This document shows, piece after piece, positions 6,779 through 13,108 of a stretch of 16,105 nt of DNA. The translations under genes were made by a program, and so were the position numbers. Positions within the stretch are counted from its first letter, which is position 1. Every line of letters starts with the position of its first letter. This DNA comes from an uncultured Slackia sp. (GTDB lineage Bacteria > Actinomycetota > Coriobacteriia > Coriobacteriales > Eggerthellaceae), in NCBI GenBank assembly GCA_934661005.1, contig CAKUIK010000047.1:1-16105 (forward strand), written 5' to 3'. The notes beneath the pieces are model-generated. The model ran no database searches, had not been told where the DNA came from, and saw only the letters and a program-made list of their open reading frames with translations.

Positions 6779-8020
6779 TTACTTGCCAGTAAGTGTCGTT
6801 TCCTGACGAATGAGGCCCTCGTCATAGAGTTGGGCGATTTCTTCGTCGCTCACGCCAAGGCCATGCAGGATCTCTTCGTTATGCTGGCCGACGAGCGGCA
6901 TACCGCGCTGGATTTTTCCAGGGTTCTTCTTCAGCTTCGGAACCACGTTCACGCCGCGCATCGTTTCGTCGTCGTGAGCGTTCTTCCAGGTGATAAACGT
7001 CTCGCGCGCCTTGTAATGAGGGTCGGCATCGCAATCGGCAAACGTGTAAATTCGGCTGCAGGGAACGCCGGCTTCGAGTAAAATCTCCTCGGCCTCGGCA
7101 CCCGTATGCGTACCGAAGAATTCGGCGAGTTTGCCCTCCAAAATATCGCCAGCATGCGTGCCCATGCCGCACAGACCCATGCCGTCATAGAATGGGTCTT
7201 CCGTGATGTCGATGCCGAGCACCTTGCATGCGTTGCGAACAACGCCAGCGCCCAAGATGAGGATATACAGATTCACGCCGTCTTTGCAGGTATAGGTGCC
7301 GTAGCCCGCGGAGCTCGTCGAATGGGATCCCTCGCGCTTGGGCAGCACGCCAGCATTCAGGTAGTTCACCACATAGAAGCCCGAGCAACGCACCATGGCT
7401 TCGTATTGGGCGGCATCAATCGAATCGCCCTGCCCAGTTTCTTTCGCGCGATTAAGAGCGGCCAGCGCGCCGACGATGGCAAACAGGCCCACGAAGTAAT
7501 CGGAAGGCTGCGGGAACGCGGGAACGGGAGCGCGATCAGGGAAACCGTTCATCTCCATGTAGCCAGAAAATGCCTGACCGATGGCGTCGAAGCTTGCGCG
7601 GCTCACGTAGCTGGGGTCGCCCGTTTGGCCAAAGCCCGAAATGTGCACAATGACGAGCGCGGGGTTAACCTCCCACAGGGCCTCATCGCTCATGCCCCAC
7701 TTGTCCATCTGGCCGCCACGGAAGCCGTCCACCAAAATGTCGGCGTCTTCGAGCAGCTTATAGAACAGCTCGCGGCCGCGGCCGTGACGCACATCCATGC
7801 ACAGCGAACGAGAATTGCGGCGATCCATGCGCGTGCCCCAGCCGGGAAGCACGGGATTCGGTCGGCTCGTATCGCGACCTTTGGGATTCTCGATGCCAAT
7901 AACATCGGCGCCCAAATCGCCCAACATAGCGCAAGCAAACGGGCCCGCGATTGCCTGCGAAAGATTAAGAACCTTCACGCCCTGCAGCGGGCCAAACGGT
8001 TCGAATGTTTCTTCTGCCAT
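6779..8020 (-). CDS. CaiB/BaiF family CoA-transferase 3
   Basis: A 413-residue family III CoA-transferase. It starts FGPLQGVKVLNLSQAIAGPF, has ADVIGIEN near 39-46, HISGFGQTGDPSY near 126-138 and likely catalytic Asp174 in PSDYFVGL. The C-terminal PGKIQRGMP and the segment VLGIDITEDPFYDG are CaiB-like. It is closer to CoA-transferase 1 than to 2, for example NPALVI(V/L)HISGFGQTGDP in both. The ATG at 8020 is chosen because a strong AAGGAGGAGG lies just before it; the open frame extends to 8209 across the promoter and is not used. Sigma-54 promoter at 8056-8071; its own terminator at 6679-6710 makes it a single-gene unit. Substrate unknown. Confidence 0.9.
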   Translation of the reverse strand: MAEETFEPFGPLQGVKVLNLSQAIAGPFACAMLGDLGADVIGIENPKGRDTSRPNPVLPGWGTRMDRRNSRSLCMDVRHGRGRELFYKLLEDADILVDGFRGGQMDKWGMSDEALWEVNPALVIVHISGFGQTGDPSYVSRASFDAIGQAFSGYMEMNGFPDRAPVPAFPQPSDYFVGLFAIVGALAALNRAKETGQGDSIDAAQYEAMVRCSGFYVVNYLNAGVLPKREGSHSTSSAGYGTYTCKDGVNLYILILGAGVVRNACKVLGIDITEDPFYDGMGLCGMGTHAGDILEGKLAEFFGTHTGAEAEEILLEAGVPCSRIYTFADCDADPHYKARETFITWKNAHDDETMRGVNVVPKLKKNPGKIQRGMPLVGQHNEEILHGLGVSDEEIAQLYDEGLIRQETTLTGK

Positions 8021-8055
8021 GTTTCCTCCTCCTTGCATGTGGATACGAAGGGAAA

Positions 8056-8071
8056 AGCAAAAACCATGCCA
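8056..8071 (-). promoter_or_regulatory. Sigma-54 promoter (CoA-transferase 3)
   Basis: On the minus strand: TGGCAT-GGTTT-TTGCT, one mismatch to consensus and exact spacing. The predicted start is near 8045, about 25 nt before the ATG. The rest of the 239-bp divergent gap (8072-8259) must also hold the promoter of the LuxR-type gene, but I see no convincing sigma-70 pair there. Confidence 0.82.
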
Positions 8072-8160
8072 GAAACCAACAACCGGTCTATTGGGTTGGA
8101 ATAGAGCAGACTGCCCCGCCCCTGCCCCATTCCGCCACAGCGTTTCGCGGGTTTTTACAA

Positions 8161-8172
8161 AAAGGTACCCAC
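8161..8172 (+). promoter_or_regulatory. Shared box AAAGGKACCCAC, copy 2
   Basis: AAAGGTACCCAC, about 90 bp upstream of the LuxR-type gene and about 90 bp upstream of the -24 element of the CoA-transferase 3 promoter. It matches the box at 4261-4272 with one difference. The role is unproven. Confidence 0.35.
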
Positions 8173-8259
8173 GCCCGCAACTACAATGGACGGCATGTAC
8201 CGATTTCAAATGCAGTCGCCACTTCGCGTCAACGCGTCATATATATAGTAAGGTCGCCC

Positions 8260-9708
8260 ATGCTTCACATCGAAAGAAAATCTCTCGAATCTCTTGCCGC
8301 GCTTGCGTTGTTTACGTTCGCATTTTTAGGGAGCGAGTTTTTCTTCGACAGGCGCATGGGCACGCTTCTGCCAGCAGAAGGCGTCGTAGGCGCGCAGGCG
8401 CTTATCTTGGGCGCAAGCGTTGTGGGCTTTCTCGCTTTCGCCGCGCTCTCGAAGCTCCCACGTTCGCAGGCGTGGGCGCCTCCCGCCGAGGCCGCGGGCG
8501 CCGTTGCGTGCCTCGTCGCCGTTCTTGCGCTCAACGACCCCGCCGCCGTACAAACCGTCGGATGCGCTGGCTTCTTCTTTTTAGGGTGCGCCGGCGCGCA
8601 GGCCCATTGGACCATGGCCCGCACATTCGAAGGAAGCCCTTCCCTTGCCAAGGGCGCCGGCTCCGCCTATGCGGCCGGCATTCTGCTGCAATTCGCAAAC
8701 AACCAGCTCATCCCCGCCGGCGCAGGCGAGACCGCCATGCTGTGCATGGGCGTCGCGGCACTAGCGGCGCTCCTTTTCTTCACGCGCGACGATGCCAGCA
8801 TCGAGCACCACGCGGAAAACGCCGACGCGGCGAGGAGCATCGATGTAGCGGAAAGCTCCCATGCGGCGAAAAGCGCCAGCTCGGCGGAAGGCGTCCAGCC
8901 TCTGAGCCGCGCGCTTTGGTCGGTTGCCCTGGTCGCGATTTTGGCGTGCCTGTTTTCAACGCTCGATGGCGTAACCACGCTTTCCGACGCGCAAGGCGCC
9001 ATCGCGGTCGACGAATGGCCGCGCCTCTTTTTGGCAGCAAGCGGCCTTGTAGCGGGCGTCGTATTCGACATTCGCGAACGTCGCTACATGGGATTCGTCA
9101 TGTTCGGCGTCATGCTGCTGTCGATTATTTCCATTCTGGCAGTCGAGGCTGGCGCAAGCCCCGTTATTGGGCTCATCGTGTTCTACTTCAGCTCGGGCTT
9201 CTTCGTAACATTTTTCACCACCATGTTCCTGCAGCTCGCACCGCGCATGCGCACGCCGCAGCTGTGGGCGGGCATGGGCCGCGCCGTGAACAATGTATGC
9301 GCGTTCACCATTTCAGGCGCATCGCTCGCACTGACGCAGGCTGGCGTCGCTGCCGTCATGATTGCCTCGATTGTGCTCTTCATGCTGGCCAGCGCCGCAT
9401 TCATTGGCGCCGGGCTGTTCCGTTTGCCGTCGACCTCACGAGAGCGCGAGGTCATCGAGGCCGGCCGCGCCGCCGAAAGCGCGCCTTCCGCCGAAGAGCT
9501 GCAAGCGGAATTCATCGCCCAATGCGGCCTCACTCCGCGCGAGACCGACGTGCTGCGCGCCGTGACCTGCGACGAGCGGCCACTCAAGCAAGTGGCCGAT
9601 GAACTGGGAATTTCGCTTCGTATGGTTCAGCGCCACCTTACGAACATCTACAAGAAAACCGACACGCAAACGCGCGCTGGCCTCACGAAGGAATTCATGG
9701 GGAAATAG
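8260..9708 (+). CDS. Membrane LuxR-family transcriptional regulator
   Basis: A 482-residue protein in two parts. Residues 1-390 hold about twelve hydrophobic segments in an MFS-like arrangement, with an Ala/Ser/Glu-rich loop near 175-212. Residues 422-482 are a LuxR/GerE-type DNA-binding domain: GLTPRETDVL, then LKQVADELGISLRMVQRHLTN as recognition helix-turn-helix, then YKKTDTQTR. Such membrane-anchored LuxR proteins are common in Eggerthellaceae next to catabolic genes and are thought to sense the substrate at the membrane. The ATG at 8260 follows TAAGGT by six bases. It is divergent from CoA-transferase 3 and probably controls genes here, but LuxR proteins are not sigma-54 activators, as there is no AAA+ domain. 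Confidence 0.85.
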   Translation: MLHIERKSLESLAALALFTFAFLGSEFFFDRRMGTLLPAEGVVGAQALILGASVVGFLAFAALSKLPRSQAWAPPAEAAGAVACLVAVLALNDPAAVQTVGCAGFFFLGCAGAQAHWTMARTFEGSPSLAKGAGSAYAAGILLQFANNQLIPAGAGETAMLCMGVAALAALLFFTRDDASIEHHAENADAARSIDVAESSHAAKSASSAEGVQPLSRALWSVALVAILACLFSTLDGVTTLSDAQGAIAVDEWPRLFLAASGLVAGVVFDIRERRYMGFVMFGVMLLSIISILAVEAGASPVIGLIVFYFSSGFFVTFFTTMFLQLAPRMRTPQLWAGMGRAVNNVCAFTISGASLALTQAGVAAVMIASIVLFMLASAAFIGAGLFRLPSTSREREVIEAGRAAESAPSAEELQAEFIAQCGLTPRETDVLRAVTCDERPLKQVADELGISLRMVQRHLTNIYKKTDTQTRAGLTKEFMGK

Positions 9709-9769
9709 GGTCGCGCAGAAGCGTGGAAAGCGAAAACCCTCCCTCCGAGACGTATTCGCCTAAAGGGAG

Positions 9770-9775
9770 TACAAT
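9770..9775 (+). promoter_or_regulatory. Candidate -10 element for the dimethylargininase gene
   Basis: TACAAT in the 132-bp gap between the regulator and the dimethylargininase gene, about 65 bp before the ATG. A good -35 hexamer at 16-18 bp is lacking (GAGACG is the best). CTCCCT at 9739-9744 and AGGGAG at 9764-9769 could pair and overlap this element. The assignment is tentative. Confidence 0.35.
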
Positions 9776-9840
9776 GGAGGCCGTTTGGAAAGCCGCGCAA
9801 CGCGCGACTATAGCCACGTTCGCAGAGAGAGGAACTTTCC

Positions 9841-10617
9841 ATGGCTAAGTTTTCCCACGTTATTGTCCGCCGCCCTGGCAAATCGCTGTGCGACGGCATC
9901 ACCAGCGCGCCTGAGCTGGGCAAGCCGATTTACGAGAAGGCGATTGAGCAGCACGACGCCTACATCGAGGCCCTGAAGCAGTGCGGCGTGGACGTTACCG
10001 TGCTTCCCGCAATGGAAGAGTATCCCGACAGCTGCTTCGTTGAGGACACCGCCGTTATCACCCGCTGCGGCGCTATCATCGACAACCCGGGCGCCGGCAC
10101 CCGCAATGGCGAGGCCAAGGAAATGGAGCCCACCATTCGCCAGTTCTTCGACGACGATCACATTGCCCACATCACCGCTCCTGGCACGCTCGAGGGCGGC
10201 GACGTCATGATGGTCGGCGATCACTTCTATGTAGGCCGTTCTGCCCGCACCAACGAAGAGGGCATTCGCCAGTTCATCGAGATTCTCGAGGGCTGGGGCC
10301 TTTCGGGCAGCGAAGTTCCGCTGGAGTACGTGCTGCACCTGAAGACCGGCGTGAACTACCTGGAAGACAACAACATGCTGGTTTCCGGCGAGTTCAAGAC
10401 CAAGCCCGACTTCGAGAAGTACAACAAGGTTGAAATCCCCGAGGACGAAGCCTACGCCGCCAACTGCATTTGGGTGAACGGCACCGTCATCGTGCCCGAG
10501 GGCTACCCCACCGTGCTCAAGGCCGTGCAGGATTTGGGCTACAAGACGCTCACCGTCGATACGTCCGAGTATCGCAAGATCGACGGCGGCCTGAGCTGCC
10601 TGAGCCTGCGCTTCTAA
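9841..10617 (+). CDS. ddaH: Dimethylarginine dimethylaminohydrolase (DDAH, dimethylargininase)
   Basis: A 258-residue cytosolic enzyme of the guanidino-group modifying (amidinotransferase-fold) superfamily, which hydrolyses N-omega-methylated arginines to citrulline and methylamines. Family motifs in order: PDSCFVEDTAV (62-72), GTLEGGDVM (115-123), VGRSARTNEEG (131-141), HLKTG with the presumed catalytic His166, and GGLSCLSLRF at the end with nucleophile Cys253. Length equals the bacterial enzymes (about 254). The start follows GAGAGGAAC at normal spacing. Codon usage is strongly biased to C-ending codons, so it is probably well expressed. It is a single-gene unit with a strong terminator. 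Activity on free arginine (an arginine deiminase role) is an alternative that sequence alone does not exclude. Confidence 0.9.
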   Translation: MAKFSHVIVRRPGKSLCDGITSAPELGKPIYEKAIEQHDAYIEALKQCGVDVTVLPAMEEYPDSCFVEDTAVITRCGAIIDNPGAGTRNGEAKEMEPTIRQFFDDDHIAHITAPGTLEGGDVMMVGDHFYVGRSARTNEEGIRQFIEILEGWGLSGSEVPLEYVLHLKTGVNYLEDNNMLVSGEFKTKPDFEKYNKVEIPEDEAYAANCIWVNGTVIVPEGYPTVLKAVQDLGYKTLTVDTSEYRKIDGGLSCLSLRF

Positions 10618-10660
10618 TTCGCGCAACGCATTCGCAAACGCGCCAGTCGCGCACATGCAC

Positions 10661-10690
10661 AAAGGGAGTCGAGCAATCGGCTCCCTTTTT
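10661..10690 (+). terminator. Intrinsic terminator of the dimethylargininase gene
   Basis: AAAGGGAG...CTCCCTTT stem (10661-10672 with 10677-10688) of 12 pairs including one T/G wobble, GCAA tetraloop, and a T5 run at 10686-10690. A textbook Rho-independent terminator 43 bp after the stop codon. Confidence 0.93.
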
Positions 10691-10742
10691 CATGCGCGCA
10701 GACCATGCATGCGAACGCATATATAACAGCCTGGCGGGCAAA

Positions 10743-10760
10743 TTTACGCGTTCGCGTAAA
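10743..10760. promoter_or_regulatory. HipB operator O1
   Basis: TTTACGCG-TT-CGCGTAAA, a perfect 18-bp palindrome (the symmetry extends to 10741-10762). First of three related sites at 39-bp intervals upstream of hipB. Confidence 0.75.
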
Positions 10761-10781
10761 TTGATCCCAAATACGCTGCGT

Positions 10782-10799
10782 TTTATGCGTACGCATAAA
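10782..10799. promoter_or_regulatory. HipB operator O2, overlapping the hipBA -35 region
   Basis: TTTATGCGTACGCATAAA, a perfect 18-bp palindrome. A possible hipBA promoter pairs TTTATG (10782-10787, inside this operator) with TACAAT (10806-10811) at 18 bp, so binding here would block RNA polymerase. Confidence 0.8.
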
Positions 10800-10820
10800 T
10801 AGCAATACAATATAGTATCC

Positions 10821-10838
10821 TTTATGCGTACGTATAAA
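10821..10838. promoter_or_regulatory. HipB operator O3, between the -10 element and the hipB ribosome site
   Basis: TTTATGCGTACGTATAAA, one mismatch from a perfect palindrome and exactly 39 bp from O2. It covers the expected transcription start region and abuts the AAGGA ribosome site at 10837-10841. Confidence 0.78.
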
Positions 10839-10851
10839 GGATGGTGAAGCC

Positions 10852-11073
10852 ATGACCCGCATTAATGGAATCCAAGAACTTGGCCAACTTATTTCAAAGG
10901 AAAGAAAGCGCCAGGGCCTCACCCAGACGCAGCTCGCCGGATTAAGCGGCGTTGGCATAACGTTTCTCTCGAATCTCGAAAACGGCAAGCCAACGGCGGA
11001 AATTGGCAAAACGTTCAACGTAATAACAACGCTTGGAATCGATTTGTTCGCCGAAGGAAGAAGCCATGAATAG
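10852..11073 (+). CDS. hipB: HipB antitoxin, XRE-family repressor
   Basis: A 73-residue DNA-binding protein that is almost entirely a Cro/CI-type helix-turn-helix (LISKERKRQGLTQTQLAGLS, then VGITFLSNLENGKPTAEI). This is the usual size and form of HipB, which neutralises HipA and represses the shared promoter. The three palindromes at 10743-10838 are its expected operators. The hipA start overlaps its last 8 nt, indicating translational coupling. AAGGA lies ten bases before the ATG. Base composition around the operators and in this gene is more AT-rich than the neighbours, compatible with acquisition of the module by transfer. Confidence 0.9.
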   Translation: MTRINGIQELGQLISKERKRQGLTQTQLAGLSGVGITFLSNLENGKPTAEIGKTFNVITTLGIDLFAEGRSHE

Positions 11074-12355
11074 CCTCCATATCTCGCTTTGCCGCGAAGG
11101 CGAATTGCTCCCCGTTGGATCGATTGCGGAAACACCAGATGGGGTGCCATTTTTCTCTTATTTGGAAAGCTATGCCGAAAGCCAGGGGGCGATTCCGCTC
11201 TCCCACTCGCTTCCGCTTACATCAAATCCTTATGGCGAATCGCAATTCAAGCCCTATTTCGAAGGGCTGCTTGCCGAAGGCAGAGCACGAGAAGCGCTTG
11301 CGGCGGAATTAGGCGTACGCGAAAGTGACTATCGGGCGATGCTCGCCGCATGCGGACGTGATTGCATTGGCGACGTGGTCATCGAAAGCGCAAACGACCC
11401 ACAATTGAACCGAAGCGATGAATACGAGAGCATCGACGCCAAGCGCATATCGCACTTCTTCCAATCGCTTCCCAGCGCATCAAAGGAAAACATCAATGCG
11501 CGCCTCTCCCTCGCTGGCGCGCAAAGCAAAATCGGACTCGCCCATATTCCAAGCGAGCCTATGGCCCGAGGGTGGCTGAAACCACACGGGCTTGCCGCAA
11601 GCACCCATATCCTTAAGACAAGTCATATTGAAAAGCTTGTTGACCTTGAATTTCTTTGCATGAAGGCAGCAAAAGAATGCGGAATTCGCGTTCCGAATGT
11701 CGCACTGCTTGATTTTCGAAAGCCCGTATTGGCCGTCGAACGCTTCGACAGACGCATGAGAATGGATGGCGGGCAAATCCATGTGGAGCGAATTCACCAG
11801 GAGGACCTTGCGCAAGCATTCGGCCTTGTATCCGCCTCAAAATACGCAGAGCTTAAAGGTGGATCCATTGCGACCATAGCCCAATGGCTTCGCAACCACA
11901 CCACAAGACCCGCCGAGAACCTCTCGCAATTCGCAAAAACTATATGCTTCAACTTTGTTATCGGAAACTGCGACGCGCACCTTAAAAACTATTCGATTAC
12001 CTATGCCAAAGAAGGCAACACCACGCTCTGCCAGCTTGCACCCGCTTACGACTTGGTAAGCACGGAGTTGTTTGATCGCTTCAGCAAGGACATGGCAATG
12101 GCCCTCGGAAACGCTCGCGATATCGGCGATGTGAAACCCAGTGATTTCACCTTACTCGCCCACGATTTGGGCATAACGAAACAGTTCCTGAAAACGCTGG
12201 CCACGCCCATTGCGAACAATATAGATAGGGCGATTCGCGATGCCGGCAACGGGCTGTTTGGCGAAACGCTCGAGTCGACGCCTTATTTAGCCGATGATCT
12301 TCGCGACAACATAGCCACGCGCCTCGATATGCTCAAAAAGTTCGTGGAAAGCTAG
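11066..12355 (+). CDS. hipA: HipA-family serine/threonine kinase toxin
   Basis: A 429-residue toxin kinase. The HipA N-terminal domain (about 1-105) is followed by the kinase-like domain. Landmarks match E. coli HipA: RLSLAGAQSK with Ser148 at the regulatory autophosphorylation position, HILKT with ATP-binding Lys184, HVERIHQEDLAQAFG (239-253), catalytic Asp303 in NCDAHLKNYS with Asn308, and metal-binding Asp329 in LAPAYDLVS. All key residues are present, so the kinase should be active. HipA of E. coli phosphorylates glutamyl-tRNA synthetase and causes growth arrest; the target here is unknown. The ATG at 11066 is inside the hipB end; the open frame begins at 11033 but the family start fits here. 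It ends six bases from the convergent ecfT stop codon. Confidence 0.92.
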   Translation: MNSLHISLCREGELLPVGSIAETPDGVPFFSYLESYAESQGAIPLSHSLPLTSNPYGESQFKPYFEGLLAEGRAREALAAELGVRESDYRAMLAACGRDCIGDVVIESANDPQLNRSDEYESIDAKRISHFFQSLPSASKENINARLSLAGAQSKIGLAHIPSEPMARGWLKPHGLAASTHILKTSHIEKLVDLEFLCMKAAKECGIRVPNVALLDFRKPVLAVERFDRRMRMDGGQIHVERIHQEDLAQAFGLVSASKYAELKGGSIATIAQWLRNHTTRPAENLSQFAKTICFNFVIGNCDAHLKNYSITYAKEGNTTLCQLAPAYDLVSTELFDRFSKDMAMALGNARDIGDVKPSDFTLLAHDLGITKQFLKTLATPIANNIDRAIRDAGNGLFGETLESTPYLADDLRDNIATRLDMLKKFVES

Positions 12356-12361
12356 TCTCTC

Positions 12362-13108
12362 CTAGAATGCGACACCCAACACAATGAGTGCTGCGCACAG
12401 TGCGAACGCCGCATGATCGCGCGCCACAAGCGGGTAGCGGTCGTATGCGCTTTCGCGCGTGCGCAGATAGAAGCCACGCTGCTCGGCCGCAAGCGCCGTA
12501 GCATCGGTTTTGCCTACCGACGAAAGCAGCAGCGGCACGCACAAAGGCAGCATGAGACGCAGCTTCTTGAAGGGATTCTTTGTGTCATACTCCACGCCGC
12601 GCGCGGTTTGAGCTTCCACGATGGCGTTCATTTCCTGCGAGAACACAGGCACGAAGCGCAACGCCGTGGTGAACGCGAACGCATAGCGATACGGAATATG
12701 CAGCTTCTCGACGCACGCGTTCGCGAGGTCGCCAAGCGGCGTCACCATGAGCATGAGCAAAAGCGGCGTGGCCACGCCAAGCAGGCGCAGGCATGCCTTG
12801 CTGCCCGTAATAAGGCCCTCATCGGTGGCAAAACCGAGCACGGGCGTGCCCGCGCGCATGAAGATAACCTGCAGCAAAAATAAAATGAGCGCGAGCGGTA
12901 CGAGTAGCTTCATAAGCGTGATCAGGCGATTCGCGACGCCGGCGTAAACCCCCATGAGCAACGTGAACGCGAGCAGCCCTACGAGCATGGCATAGGAGCT
13001 GGACAAAAACGTCGCCGCGATAATTGCCGCGGCAAGCGCCATCTTCGTTACGGGGTTCAGCCTATGCAGCAGCGTATCGCCCGGCATATAGTCGATAACG
13101 TTAAGCAC
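12362..13108 (-). CDS. ecfT: ECF transporter transmembrane component EcfT
   Basis: A 248-residue membrane protein that links the ATPase to the S component in energy-coupling-factor importers. Several hydrophobic segments are followed by the cytoplasmic coupling region with the two short Arg motifs expected of EcfT: QTARGVEYD and AAEQRGFYL. The start is assigned to GTG at 13108: it overlaps the ATPase stop codon by 8 nt, AAGGAG lies ten bases upstream, and residues from VIDYMPGDTLLHRLNP are EcfT-like while the frame before it is the shadow of the ATPase gene. Translational coupling to the ATPase is likely. Last gene of the S-ATPase-T operon; no terminator is visible before the convergent hipA end. 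Confidence 0.88.
   Translation of the reverse strand: MLNVIDYMPGDTLLHRLNPVTKMALAAAIIAATFLSSSYAMLVGLLAFTLLMGVYAGVANRLITLMKLLVPLALILFLLQVIFMRAGTPVLGFATDEGLITGSKACLRLLGVATPLLLMLMVTPLGDLANACVEKLHIPYRYAFAFTTALRFVPVFSQEMNAIVEAQTARGVEYDTKNPFKKLRLMLPLCVPLLLSSVGKTDATALAAEQRGFYLRTRESAYDRYPLVARDHAAFALCAALIVLGVAF

Noticed and set aside
8154..8187. TTTACA and TACAAT as a sigma-70 promoter for the LuxR-type gene
   Set aside because: The spacer is 22 bp, too long for a normal promoter. The TACAAT could still be used with another -35 element, but I cannot support one.
7797..9602. 601-codon plus-strand open frame crossing the divergent promoter region
   Set aside because: It is Arg/Ala-rich and motif-free, and it overlaps both CoA-transferase 3 and the LuxR-type gene out of frame.
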